From Planctomycetota bacterium (lineage in GTDB: Bacteria; Planctomycetota; UBA1135; GCA-002686595): a stretch of 64,000 nucleotides of DNA. The notes under the pieces were generated by a model, which was not told the origin of the DNA, ran no database searches, and saw nothing but the letters and a program-made list of their open reading frames with translations. The first letter of the stretch is position 1, and each line of letters begins with the position of its first letter. Position numbers and translations under genes: made by a program. The stretch lies in NCBI GenBank assembly GCA_016712565.1, contig JADJQU010000006.1, positions 124,001-188,000 of the forward strand. Direction: 5' to 3'. Shown here one piece after another: positions 35,426-44,363 of the stretch.

Positions 35426-36466
35426 TCAGCGCCGCCCCGAGATCACGCCCCAATGGGAGAGCAGGAATTCGCGGATCGCCTCCGCGGCAATCTGGTGACC
35501 CCGGGCGTTGGGGTGGGAGTCGCCCTCGTCGAGGATCAGGCTCTGGGGATCCTCGCGCTCGAAGCGCGCCAGCAGGTCGAGCACCAGGAACCCGTGGCGC
35601 GCCGCGGCTTCGGCCACGCGCGCGTGGGGCTCGCGGTATTCGTACTCGGCCCAGGGGGCCGGCGAGAACAGGGGGAAGATCACCAGCACCACCGGCGCCC
35701 CGCGCGCGCGGGCCGCGCCGCCGATGGAATCGAAGCCCCGCTCGACGCTCCTCCAGGCCGACGTGGACGGCGCGTGCAGGTAGCGGAAGTAGCGCCCGCC
35801 GCCCAGTTCGCGCACGCCGCGGCCCTGCTCCCGCTGCACCAGGTAGCGCGCCAGCGCCGAATGCTGCCACCAGTGGGGCGGCGTGAAGAAGCGCGGCAGG
35901 GGCTGGCGCGGGTCCGACTCCGGGTCGTTGAGGCAGTAGCCCACCAAGAGCACGTCGGGCTCCAGGGCGAGCCACTTGCCGTTCAAGGCCAGGGCCTCGT
36001 CGCGGGTCGAGTACCCCGAGACGCCCGTGTTCAGGACCTCGACCCTGCGGCCGTCGGGCGGCGGGACTTCCGCGAAGGACTGCTCCAGCACCGAGCAGTA
36101 GCTCTGCGGGGCCTCCACGCGATAGCCGTAGGTGACCGAGTCGCCCAGGGCCAGCACGCGCAGGAGCCCCGGCGTGTCCCGGGCCAGCGGTTCCGCGTCG
36201 CGCATGCCCAGGGAATTGGTGCGCACCCGGGCCTCGCGGGCTTCCCGATCGAGATCGGGGGCCAACTCATAGGCCAGCCCCGGCACGGAACTGGGGCGGT
36301 GAATCAGGTTCATCCAGGCGCCGGGATCGCTGGAGGCCTGCTCGCCGATCTCCAGGAACTTGATCGGCCGCACGGTTCGAAAGTAGAGCTCCGCGAGCAG
36401 CAAGGCGACCACGAGGCTCCCCACCAGGAGCGAGAGCTTCGTGGCGATCGAACGAAGGGCCGGCAT
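35426..36466 (-). CDS. Membrane-anchored SGNH/GDSL hydrolase
   Basis: 346 residues from MPALRSIATKLSLL; the open frame is longer but only this start puts a signal anchor (about 8-28, LSLLVGSLVVALLLAELYF) at the N-terminus. SGNH block I is LALGDSVTYGYRV (catalytic Ser), block II-like Gly in NTGVSGYST, block III Asn in YCLNDPE, and block V DSHPNARGH (catalytic Asp and His). Such enzymes cleave or transfer acyl esters, often on polysaccharides outside the inner membrane. Divergent from the PAP2 gene. Confidence 0.88.
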   Translation of the reverse strand: MPALRSIATKLSLLVGSLVVALLLAELYFRTVRPIKFLEIGEQASSDPGAWMNLIHRPSSVPGLAYELAPDLDREAREARVRTNSLGMRDAEPLARDTPGLLRVLALGDSVTYGYRVEAPQSYCSVLEQSFAEVPPPDGRRVEVLNTGVSGYSTRDEALALNGKWLALEPDVLLVGYCLNDPESDPRQPLPRFFTPPHWWQHSALARYLVQREQGRGVRELGGGRYFRYLHAPSTSAWRSVERGFDSIGGAARARGAPVVLVIFPLFSPAPWAEYEYREPHARVAEAAARHGFLVLDLLARFEREDPQSLILDEGDSHPNARGHQIAAEAIREFLLSHWGVISGRR

Positions 36467-36624
36467 GGGGCGAGCTTCGCGTGTGGGGCGCGGCACCGCA
36501 AGGCGCGAGCGGGCCCTGCCCGCCGGAGCCCGAACGGCGGCGCAGGCCGGCTGCATCCAGGGCCCACTCCGCGCGCGTTCCCCCGGCGTTCCCGGGGCGG
36601 TCCGAGGCCTGCTACCCTGCGCCC

Positions 36625-37404
36625 GTGGATGCATTGCTTCCCTGGGCGGTCGTGCTCGCCGCGGTTTCGACCGGCTGCACCACCTTAGAGGACCGGGCGC
36701 AGCTCGGGCGCCACGTCGAGCCCGCGGTCTGGAGCCAAGCGGTGCAACGGGCCGGCTCGGAGCCGCTGCAGTGGGCGCCCGCCGCGCTGCTCCTCCTCTC
36801 CGTGCCCGTGGCCTTCGCCTTCGACGAGGATTGGAGCGACGGCAGGGCCGACAACGACCTCACGGGCGGGCGCTGGACCGGCGACCTCGCCTCCCTGGCT
36901 CTGGGGGGCGGCGCCCTGGCCTGGGGCGGGCTTGCCTGGTCCCGCGGCGATGGGGGAGCGAGCTTCGAGATCGCGGCCGAGTCCGCGCTGGCCACGGGGG
37001 TCTTGACCGACGGCCTGAAGCGCCTTTCGCACCGCGGCCGGCCCAATCACAGCGGGAGCCGGCGGTCCTTTCCGTCGGGCCACACGTCCTTCGCCTTCAT
37101 GGGCGCGACGTTTCTGGCCCGGGAATACGAGCTCCGCACCGGGAGCTCACTGGGTTACCTGCTCTACGTTCCCGCGAGCGCCGTGGCCCTCAACCGCGTC
37201 GAGCACGAGCGCCACTGGCCCTCCGACGTGGCCTTCGGAGCCCTGATCGGCATCGTGGTGACGCAACTCGTGTTCAACGCCCACGAGCCCGGGCCGCACC
37301 CCGCCCGGCCGGCGATCTTCGCGCGGCCGCGCAAGTTCGCCTGGAGCGTGGAGCCCGTGGTCGACGGTGAGCGCCTGGGCCTCGGCCTCACGGCGAGCCT
37401 CTGA
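36625..37404 (+). CDS. PAP2-family phosphatase lipoprotein
   Basis: 259 residues from a GTG that gives a lipoprotein signal (LLPWAVVLAAVSTGC). The three phosphatase motifs are complete: KRLSHRGRP, PSGHTSF and NRVEHERHWPSD. The family dephosphorylates lipid phosphates (phosphatidate, undecaprenyl diphosphate, lipid A). A lipidated N-terminus on a PAP2 protein is less usual than the multi-spanning form, though several internal hydrophobic segments remain. Its TGA abuts the stop of the convergent ArnT-like gene. Confidence 0.88.
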   Translation: MDALLPWAVVLAAVSTGCTTLEDRAQLGRHVEPAVWSQAVQRAGSEPLQWAPAALLLLSVPVAFAFDEDWSDGRADNDLTGGRWTGDLASLALGGGALAWGGLAWSRGDGGASFEIAAESALATGVLTDGLKRLSHRGRPNHSGSRRSFPSGHTSFAFMGATFLAREYELRTGSSLGYLLYVPASAVALNRVEHERHWPSDVAFGALIGIVVTQLVFNAHEPGPHPARPAIFARPRKFAWSVEPVVDGERLGLGLTASL

Positions 37405-39129
37405 TCACCGCGCGCCGCGCCGCAGGGCGTGGAGCACCAGGGGCTTGCCCTTCGAGTAGTTGTAGCCCTCGACCACCGCCAGCGTGGCGAGCCGTCCCTC
37501 GCCGCGCCGCGCCACGAGTTCATCGCGCTTCTTCTGGGAGATCACCAGCACGCCCGTTTCCGGTCGCGCGATCCAGGCATCCAGCTCCGCATCGTTGTTC
37601 AGGTGCTCGACGATTTGCGGTCCCAGGTAGAAGTTCAGGCTCGGCTCCACGAATCCGCAGGTGGCCGTCGGCGTGCCGAAGGGCAGCGCGGCCCGGATCT
37701 CCCGCACCATGCGCGGGGCGATCTTGATCTCCTCCACCCGCGGAAGCACGACGGCGCCCACGGTGATCCAGACCGCCACCATGCCCGCGAAGCCCGCCTG
37801 GGCCGAGGCGCGCCAACGGCCCCGCCCATGGAGGACCAGGGCCAGGGCCCCCTGGACGGCGATCACCGCCGCGAGGACCAGCAGCGCGCCGCGCAGGGGC
37901 CGGGCCAGCTCATGGAAGGCCGCGAAAACCAGGGCCCCGAGGATCAAGAAGAGCAGCGTCCCCTGGATCCAGGTCCCGCGCCGAAGCCAGCGCAGGGGCC
38001 CCGGCGCGAGCGTGCCGCGCTCGGCTCCGTCGATCACGGCCGCCACCAGGATCGCCAGCGGAGGGAAGATGGGCAGCACGTAGTGGGCGAGCTTGGTGGC
38101 CACCAGGCTCATCAAGAGGAACGGAGCCAGGCTCCAGCCCAGGAGCAGGGCCCGGGACTTGCCCTCCAGGAGCGTTCCGTTCCACAGTCCCACCAGGGCC
38201 GCGGGCAGTTGCAGGATCCAGGGCAGGAAGCCCACCAGCAGGACCGGCAGATAGAAGAACAGGCCCAGGAAGTAGTTGGGCCCATGGCCCTCCATGGGGG
38301 CGCCGACGCGGTCCACCACGTGCTTGCCGAGGCCCAGTCGGGCGAACTCGCCCCCCGTGGCCTCGTTGGCCGGAATGGCCCAGGCGAGGAAGATCGCGAC
38401 GCTGCCCAGGGCGGCCAGGGCGAGACGGCCTCCGAAGCCCGGGGCCAGGGGCCTTGCTTGGCGCGCGAACCACACCGCCGCGAGCATGGAGAGCAGCGGC
38501 ACGGCGATCCCCACCGGTCCCTTGGTCAACTGGGCCGCGCCCAGGGCCAGGGTGAGCAGGACGAAGTGCCAAGTTCTCCAGCCTTCGGCCAGCATGGCGG
38601 CGAAGCAGGCCATGGCCGCCGTGGTGGCGGCCAAGAGCACCGCATCGGTGGTGGCCGCCGTGCCCTGCATCAGGGCGATCGGCGTCACGGCCAGGATTCC
38701 TGGCACCAGGGCCGCCCCGGCGGGGGACAGGAAGCGCCGGGCCACCCGCCATGCGAGCCAGGCGCTGAGCACCAGCCCCACCGGCGCCCAGGCGCGCACG
38801 GCCCATTCGCTGGTCCCGGCCAGGGACAGGGGCAGGGCCATCAGCCAGTAGATCAGGATCGGCTTGTCGGGCCGGAGCTCCCCGTTGAACGTGGGGAACA
38901 GGTACTGGCCGTTGGTCACCATCTCGACGGCCGCCTGGGAGAAGCGCGGTTCGTCGCGATCCCAGAGGGTCGAGCGCGTGGTGAGCCAGGTGGCCAAGAG
39001 GAACAGGAGCACCAGCGTCGCGGGCACGACCCAAGGCGCGGGCGCGGCGCCGGCGCGATCGCCGGGACGGTCGCCAAGACGATCGCCAAGACGATCGCCG
39101 GCTCGGTTCGGGGCGCCTGTGTCGGCCAT
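37405..39129 (-). CDS. ArnT/PMT-like integral membrane glycosyltransferase
   Basis: 574 residues with about 12 hydrophobic helices. The acidic motif of the GT-C fold is in LWDRDEPRFSQAAVEMV, and PDKPILIYWLMALP follows, as in ArnT-type lipid A aminoarabinose or dolichyl/undecaprenyl-phosphate sugar transferases. A soluble C-terminal domain starts at about 470. The start MADTGAPNRAG is chosen because the upstream extension is non-conserved; it brings an Asp/Arg repeat before the first helix. It would glycosylate lipid or protein acceptors at the outer face of the inner membrane, using a polyprenyl-linked sugar. Confidence 0.9.
   Translation of the reverse strand: MADTGAPNRAGDRLGDRLGDRPGDRAGAAPAPWVVPATLVLLFLLATWLTTRSTLWDRDEPRFSQAAVEMVTNGQYLFPTFNGELRPDKPILIYWLMALPLSLAGTSEWAVRAWAPVGLVLSAWLAWRVARRFLSPAGAALVPGILAVTPIALMQGTAATTDAVLLAATTAAMACFAAMLAEGWRTWHFVLLTLALGAAQLTKGPVGIAVPLLSMLAAVWFARQARPLAPGFGGRLALAALGSVAIFLAWAIPANEATGGEFARLGLGKHVVDRVGAPMEGHGPNYFLGLFFYLPVLLVGFLPWILQLPAALVGLWNGTLLEGKSRALLLGWSLAPFLLMSLVATKLAHYVLPIFPPLAILVAAVIDGAERGTLAPGPLRWLRRGTWIQGTLLFLILGALVFAAFHELARPLRGALLVLAAVIAVQGALALVLHGRGRWRASAQAGFAGMVAVWITVGAVVLPRVEEIKIAPRMVREIRAALPFGTPTATCGFVEPSLNFYLGPQIVEHLNNDAELDAWIARPETGVLVISQKKRDELVARRGEGRLATLAVVEGYNYSKGKPLVLHALRRGAR
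39057..39104 (-). repeat. Four tandem 12-base repeats inside the ArnT-like gene
   Basis: Units at 39057, 39069, 39081 and 39093 (GATCGCCNNGAC with small changes) encode GDR-type repeats in the cytoplasmic N-terminal tail before the first helix. The in-frame period means copy-number change would not break the gene. Confidence 0.8.
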
Positions 39130-39365
39130 CGGGCGGCCCACTTTAGGAAACCGACCCCCCTGGCTGCGGAAAACTCCGCGGGGCGGCGCGGGATCGGCCC
39201 GCAGGCGGGCGGCCGAGGCGTCCATCCCGGCCCCGAAGGCGACCCGCGTCCAGGCCTTCCGTGGGGGGGGGGAGTGCGCGTCCCCGGGGGGCAACGACTG
39301 GAGCGGGCCCTTTCGCGCGCCCGGGGAGCCGTTTCCCAAGGGGCCGGGGGTGCACGTCGTTTCCC

Positions 39366-40199
39366 ATGATCATGCACAGGCCCCTCATCGTCCTCATCGT
39401 CCTCTTCGCCGTGGGCTGCCGGGCCGCCGTCGTGGAACGGCCTGCGCCGGATCCGGCCGCGGGCCTCGCTCCCCGTCCCGACGCGGTCGCGCGCATCGGG
39501 GGCCGGGACTACCCGGTCGACGGGGCCTGGGTCACCTCCGAGGACAACCTGAACCGCCGCTGGGCGGTGGTGCTCGCGTCGCACCGCCCGTTCCCCGCGG
39601 AGCCGATCACCGATCTGTCCCTGGTCACCGTCGCGGTGGCCGGAGTCCCCTACGCCGTGCGGGCGGTGGGGGGGGACCCGCGGATCACCCTGTTCGAGCT
39701 CGCCACCGAGGGCCTCGAGATCGCCGGGCTCGCGCGCCGTCTGGGGGTCGAGCCGCGACCGCGACAGGACCCCGGCCTTCGGCTGGAGGCGCGCCTGGAG
39801 CCCGTCCCGGAAGCGCCGCGGCACCTGACCTTCACGGTCAGGAACCTGGGCTCGGCCCCCTTCGAGCACCTCCGGGCAGGGGAGGGGAGGGTGTCTCCGC
39901 GGGACCCGCGGATCGAGCTGCGGGTGGAGCGCGACGGGGTGCCCCTGGCGCCGCGGGAGCCCCGCATCGAGTTCGGCGGCCTGGGCCAGCGCCGTCGCCT
40001 TGGGCCTGAGGAGTCCGAGCGCTTCGACCTCGACCTGGAGGAGTGGTTCGGGCCCCTCCCCTCCGGTCCCTACCGGGTCGTGGCGGTCCTCCACCTCGCG
40101 ATCGAGCCGACCTGGAGCGGGGGGGAGCTCGCCTGCGCCCGTGCCCATGGGCGCTGGGACCAGGAGCTCACGGCGGAGTGCTCCTTCGAGCTTCCCTAG
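39366..40199 (+). CDS. Lipoprotein of unknown function
   Basis: 277 residues with a lipoprotein signal (HRPLIVLIVLFAVGC). The mature part appears beta-rich and Ig-like: VASHRPFPAEPITDL, a hydrophobic strand series (VTVAVAGVPYAVRAVGG), HLTFTVRNLGSAPFEHL, and an end SGPYRVVAVLHLAIEP as in domains that record effects of cellular solutes or stabilise surface assemblies. No catalytic motif seen. ATG 39366 is used; a second ATG two codons later is equally possible. Divergent from the ArnT-like gene. Confidence 0.7.
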   Translation: MIMHRPLIVLIVLFAVGCRAAVVERPAPDPAAGLAPRPDAVARIGGRDYPVDGAWVTSEDNLNRRWAVVLASHRPFPAEPITDLSLVTVAVAGVPYAVRAVGGDPRITLFELATEGLEIAGLARRLGVEPRPRQDPGLRLEARLEPVPEAPRHLTFTVRNLGSAPFEHLRAGEGRVSPRDPRIELRVERDGVPLAPREPRIEFGGLGQRRRLGPEESERFDLDLEEWFGPLPSGPYRVVAVLHLAIEPTWSGGELACARAHGRWDQELTAECSFELP

Positions 40200-40435
40200 G
40201 GAGCGGCGGCGGGACCCTCCCCCCGGCTCGGGCCGATCCCCCCCCCGCCCCCCCCTCCCAACGGGGGGCTCCCCACCCCATCCGTCAAGGGGTCCCCCCC
40301 CAGGATTTCGGGGGCCGGCGGCCGCCCCGGACCCCCCTGGAAACCACGGAAAAGGCCTGTTTTCAAGCATTCTCTCCGGGTCCGTGGAGGAACCCGCCCC
40401 CCTGGTCTAGCGTGGGGGGCTCCCCCCCCAGGGCC
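40200..40435. other. Intergenic C/G-tract region
   Basis: 236 bases with long runs of C and G, including paired tracts (AACGGGGGGCTCCCC and GGGGTCCCCCCCC), that could fold strongly after the lipoprotein gene. No gene seen. Confidence 0.4.
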
Positions 40436-41464
40436 ATGGCCGATCTTCAGCCCCGTTTCCAGGAAGCCAACCTCCGCACGGAGCGCATCCGCGACCTCGG
40501 TCTTTCGATCGAAGGCACGCGGCTCGAGCCCGTGATCGCGGAGTTCCAGACGGAACTGGCGGCCCTGCAGCTCGCTCACCTGAAGCCCTCCTTCTACCTC
40601 TCGACGGAGTGGGGGGTGGTGTTCGGCAGCCACAGCATCGCCCTGCCCTTCTACCTGGCCCGGCCCGAGCTGGAAGCCCTCCAGGTGGAGCAGGTGGGCC
40701 ACCTGGAAGGGGCGGGCAGGGCCGAGACCCTGCGCTACCTGCGCCACGAGTTCGGGCACGTGGTCAATTACGCCTACCACCTGTACGAGGACGAGGAATG
40801 GGTGCGCCAGTTCGGCTCGATCACGCAGCCGTACTTGGAGGAGTACAGCCCCAAGCCCTTCAGCCGGCGCTTCGTGCGCCACCTGCCGGGCTGGTACGCC
40901 CAGAAGCACCCCGACGAGGACTGGGCCGAGACCCTGGCCGTGTGGATGACCCCCGGCCGCGACTGGCGGAAGACCTACAAGACCTGGCCCACGGCGCTCT
41001 CCAAGCTCGAGTACTGCGAGCGCGTGATGACCTCCCTGCGCGATCGCCCCCTGGTGGACCTCGGTGAGGAGCGCGACGAGGAGGTGGGGGACCTTTCCTA
41101 CTCGCTGCAGGAGTACTACAGCCAGCTCCAGAAGGGCGAGGACGCCATGCCGCCGGGCCTGGAGGGGGCGCTCACCGCCATCTTCGAGGACGTGGATGCG
41201 CCGGATGGGTCGGCCCAGGGGCCGCGCAAGAGCGCCTCGGCCCTGCTCAAGCGCATGGAGCGCGAGCTCATGGACAACGTCTACCGCTGGACCGGGCATT
41301 TCCCCGAGCGCACCAAGGTCCTGGTGAGGCAGCTCGCGAGCCGAGCCGAGGAGCTGCAGCAGGTCTACTCCGAGGACCAGGAAGCGCGCCTGCAAGTGGC
41401 CATCACGACCTTCGTGACCGCCCTGGCGATGAACCACGTCCACCGCGGGACGTACTTGCCCTAG
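40436..41464 (+). CDS. Putative zinc metallopeptidase (Peptidase_Mx-like)
   Basis: 342 residues, no signal peptide. The gluzincin-type site is RHEFGHVVNYAYHL (HExxH), with the third ligand probably Glu in DEDWAETLAVWMTPG. The whole middle portion matches the putative zinc-binding metallopeptidase family PF15887. Substrates of that family are unknown. It is convergent with a Ddl-like ATP-grasp ligase whose stop lies 13 bases away; I recall such metallopeptidases near ATP-grasp ligases elsewhere, so a shared peptide-like metabolite is conceivable. Confidence 0.85.
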   Translation: MADLQPRFQEANLRTERIRDLGLSIEGTRLEPVIAEFQTELAALQLAHLKPSFYLSTEWGVVFGSHSIALPFYLARPELEALQVEQVGHLEGAGRAETLRYLRHEFGHVVNYAYHLYEDEEWVRQFGSITQPYLEEYSPKPFSRRFVRHLPGWYAQKHPDEDWAETLAVWMTPGRDWRKTYKTWPTALSKLEYCERVMTSLRDRPLVDLGEERDEEVGDLSYSLQEYYSQLQKGEDAMPPGLEGALTAIFEDVDAPDGSAQGPRKSASALLKRMERELMDNVYRWTGHFPERTKVLVRQLASRAEELQQVYSEDQEARLQVAITTFVTALAMNHVHRGTYLP

Positions 41465-41476
41465 CAGCCCCGCGAC

Positions 41477-42448
41477 CTAGCGCCGCCGCTCGTGGGCCAG
41501 TTGGACGATCTGATCGATCAGCTCCTCGTAGGCGATGCCCGCGGCCCCCGCCGCCAGGGCGAGTTCGCTGGATTTCTCCAGGTAGCAGCTGGCATTGACC
41601 TCGATCACGTACAGGGCCCCGCCGGCGTCCATGCGCAGATCCACGCGACCGTAGTCGCGCACGCGCAAGGCGCGGTAGGCATCGAGCGCCACCTTCTGGA
41701 TGCGGCCCTCGAGGGCCTTGTCGATCTGGGCCACGACCACCTTCGAGCCCTTGTACTCGGGGCTTTCCTTGTCCCACTTGGCCTTGGTGTCGAGGATGTT
41801 CGGCGCGCCCGCCGGCATGCCGGAGTAGTCCACCTCGAGCACGGGCAGCACCTGCGGCTCCTTGTTGCCCAAGAGCGCCACGAAGAACTCGCGGCCCTCG
41901 ATGAACTCCTCCACCAGGGCCGAGTCCTTGAGCTTGTGGATCGCGTGGATCCTGTCCAGGAGACCCTTCTGGGTGCGCACCAGGGACTTGGTCGTGATGC
42001 CGATCGACGCGTCCATGCGCAGGGGCTTCACGAACATCGGGAAGCGCAGCTCGCCCGTGGAGGCGGAGTCGGCGTCCACGGGAATCACCGCGTAGGGCGG
42101 GTAGGGGATCCCGGCGTAGGCCAGGATCTTCTTGGTGATGCCCTTGTCCTCCTGCAGGTAGAACTCGCCCGGGCCGCCGCCGGTGTAGGGCAGGCCCAGG
42201 AGGTCCAGCACGCCGACCACGCCGATGGAGCCGAACTCGGTCTTCCCGAAGGTCTCCATCAGGTTGAAGATCAGGTCGGGCTTGCGCTCGCGCAGGCCCT
42301 CGATGAGCTTCACCAGGTCGTTGTGCACGCCGAACACGGCCACTTCGTGTCCGCGGGCCTTCAAGGCGCTGGAGACCTGGTCGATCACCACGTCGTAGCT
42401 CTTGGCGTCGCGTTCCTTCTGGAGGTGAGTCAGGACGGTGATCTGCAT
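41477..42448 (-). CDS. D-alanine-D-alanine ligase-like ATP-grasp enzyme
   Basis: 323 residues from MQITVLTHLQKERD; a longer frame upstream is non-conserved. ATP-grasp features: LPYTGGGPGEFYLQEDKGITK, FPMFVKPLRMDASIG (nucleotide-binding Lys), VEEFIEGREFFVALLG and the metal-binding YVIEVNASCYLEKS. The N-terminal domain GHEVAVFGVHNDL and IFNLMETFGKTE match Ddl relatives. It joins two amino-acid-like molecules at the expense of ATP, but it diverges enough from true Ddl that a cell-wall role is not assured. Confidence 0.85.
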   Translation of the reverse strand: MQITVLTHLQKERDAKSYDVVIDQVSSALKARGHEVAVFGVHNDLVKLIEGLRERKPDLIFNLMETFGKTEFGSIGVVGVLDLLGLPYTGGGPGEFYLQEDKGITKKILAYAGIPYPPYAVIPVDADSASTGELRFPMFVKPLRMDASIGITTKSLVRTQKGLLDRIHAIHKLKDSALVEEFIEGREFFVALLGNKEPQVLPVLEVDYSGMPAGAPNILDTKAKWDKESPEYKGSKVVVAQIDKALEGRIQKVALDAYRALRVRDYGRVDLRMDAGGALYVIEVNASCYLEKSSELALAAGAAGIAYEELIDQIVQLAHERRR

Positions 42449-42680
42449 TCGCGTGCGAGCATGGGGTGCCGCACCGAGCGCTGTCCAGTGCGCAAACGCC
42501 GAGGAGCGCCGAATCGGCGTGGCTTCGAGGCTCCGGCCGTCGCTCTTGGAGGGCACGGGAGCACCTTTCGGCCTTCCGCCCGAGGAGCCTCTGCCCCTGA
42601 ACAGGGGCTCGCTCGCTTTCGGGACTGCCGCGGGTGGCGCCGTCCGGTATCCTGACCGCCAGCCCCACCGGGTTCCCCCC

Positions 42681-44363
42681 ATGCGCGTGCTCTTCGTCTA
42701 CCCCAATCTCTACACGCAGATGGGGTTCAACCACGGCCTGGCGTCGCTCTCCGCCTGCCTCCTGCGGGCCGGCCACGAGACGCGGCTCGTCAACCTGAAC
42801 GAGAACCTGCCGCCCGTGCCCACGGAGGAGGACCTGTGGCGCGCCGTGCGCGACTGGGGGGCGGGTCTCCTGGCCTTCTCCTGCCTGACCCAGCAGTACC
42901 CGGCGGCCCGGCGGCTCGCGGCGGACCTGCGGCGCCGCGCGGCGCGGGAGGCCGTGACCCTGCCCCCGATGATCGTCGGCGGCATCCACCCGACCATGGT
43001 GCCCGAGGAGGTCATGTCGGACGGCCTGTGGGACCACGTCGGCGTGGGAGAGTGCGAGGACGCCCTGGTGGAGCTCGTGGCGCGGATCGAGCGCGGGTCC
43101 ACCCCCGACGACGTGCCGAATTTCCTCTCCTGGAAGGGAGGGCTGCGGCCCGCGGAGGCCGATCGGCCGCCCGTCTCGGCCGATCGGTGGGTGCACAACA
43201 AGGTGGGCGAGTTCCCCGACCTGCGGGAGCTGCCCGTGCCGGACTACTCGCTGTTCGACACCCAGCGCATCACCGACCAGAAGCACGGCTGGTTCGGCGT
43301 CCTGTCCTCGCGGGGCTGCCCCTACCGCTGCAGCTACTGCCTCAACCACAAGATCGTCGACCGCTACCACGAGGAGCTGGAGCGGCCGGTGAATCGCATC
43401 GGCTTCTTCCGCTTCCGCCCCGCGGAGAAGCTGATCGAGGAGCTTCGCGACGTGCTCTCGCGCTACACCGGCATCGGCACGTTCATCTTCGACGACGACC
43501 TGTTCACCCAGAATCCCGAGCACGCGCTCTCCGTCTGCCGGGCCTACGAGGAAAGCGGCATCCAGGTGCCCTTCGTGGTCAACAGCCACGTGAAGCAACT
43601 GGACCCGCGCGTGGCCGAGGCCCTGGCGCGGGCGGGCTGCCGGATCCTGAAGCTCGGCATCGAGTCGGGCTCGCCGCGGGTGCGCAAGGAGATCCTGCAG
43701 CGCTACATGTCGAACAAGGACGTGCTGGGCACGGTCGAATCGGCGGAGCGCTTCGGCCTGCACACCTCGGGCTTCGTCATGGTCGGATTGCCCTACGAAA
43801 CTCGTGCCGAGCGTTGGGAGACCGTGGACCTGCTGGCCCAGTCCGGCATCGGCCGTTTCCGCACCTCGCTGTTCTTCCCCTTCCCGGGCACGGAGAGCCA
43901 CCGGCTGTCGATCCAGGGCGGCTTCCTGCGGCCCGAGCGCGCCGCGACCCTGACGAACTTCACGGAGAGCTCCTGCCTCGACTTCGGGCCGGAGGAGAAC
44001 CTCTTCATCGACAAGCTGGCCACCTGCATGCCCTGGTACGTCAACAGCCGCATGGACCGTTTCCGGCGCGAGCCGGCGGCCGCGCGCTACCGGCCCCTGG
44101 TGGAGCGGGTGGAGGCCATGGACGCCGCGGCCTGGGAGCAGTTCAAGCCCACGGTTCGGGCCCTGGACGAGGAGCTGGCCCGGGCGGCGACAAGGGCCGA
44201 GGAGCTGCACTACGCCATCCGCTACAACGCGTTCATGGGCGTGCGGTCCGATTATTATCTGGCCGAGGAGGCCGGAATCGAATGGAGCACGGCGGCCGAG
44301 AAGCCCGTGCCCGACCGGTTGCGGGAACTCGCGCTCGCCGCCGCGGCCAACGAGGTGTGCTGA
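42681..44363 (+). CDS. B12-binding-domain radical SAM enzyme
   Basis: 560 residues. An N-terminal Rossmann-like cobalamin-type domain (1-150) contains MRVLFVYPNLY and VGGIHPTMVPEEVM. The radical SAM cluster motif is SSRGCPYRCSYCLNHK (CxxxCxxC, about 215-222), followed by FIFDDDLFT, LKLGIESGSPRVRKEIL and GFVMVGLPYETRAE. The class methylates or rearranges unreactive carbons, often in lipid, pigment or antibiotic synthesis. It overlaps the following heptose-kinase-like gene by one base (TGATG), so it likely acts in the same pathway, perhaps on a sugar or lipid of the envelope. Confidence 0.9.
   Translation: MRVLFVYPNLYTQMGFNHGLASLSACLLRAGHETRLVNLNENLPPVPTEEDLWRAVRDWGAGLLAFSCLTQQYPAARRLAADLRRRAAREAVTLPPMIVGGIHPTMVPEEVMSDGLWDHVGVGECEDALVELVARIERGSTPDDVPNFLSWKGGLRPAEADRPPVSADRWVHNKVGEFPDLRELPVPDYSLFDTQRITDQKHGWFGVLSSRGCPYRCSYCLNHKIVDRYHEELERPVNRIGFFRFRPAEKLIEELRDVLSRYTGIGTFIFDDDLFTQNPEHALSVCRAYEESGIQVPFVVNSHVKQLDPRVAEALARAGCRILKLGIESGSPRVRKEILQRYMSNKDVLGTVESAERFGLHTSGFVMVGLPYETRAERWETVDLLAQSGIGRFRTSLFFPFPGTESHRLSIQGGFLRPERAATLTNFTESSCLDFGPEENLFIDKLATCMPWYVNSRMDRFRREPAAARYRPLVERVEAMDAAAWEQFKPTVRALDEELARAATRAEELHYAIRYNAFMGVRSDYYLAEEAGIEWSTAAEKPVPDRLRELALAAAANEVC

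Noticed and set aside
40200..40435. G-quadruplex or repeat array in C/G tracts
   Set aside because: Runs of C and G are present, but the spacing is irregular and there is no repeat unit. Noted only as a possible hairpin region.
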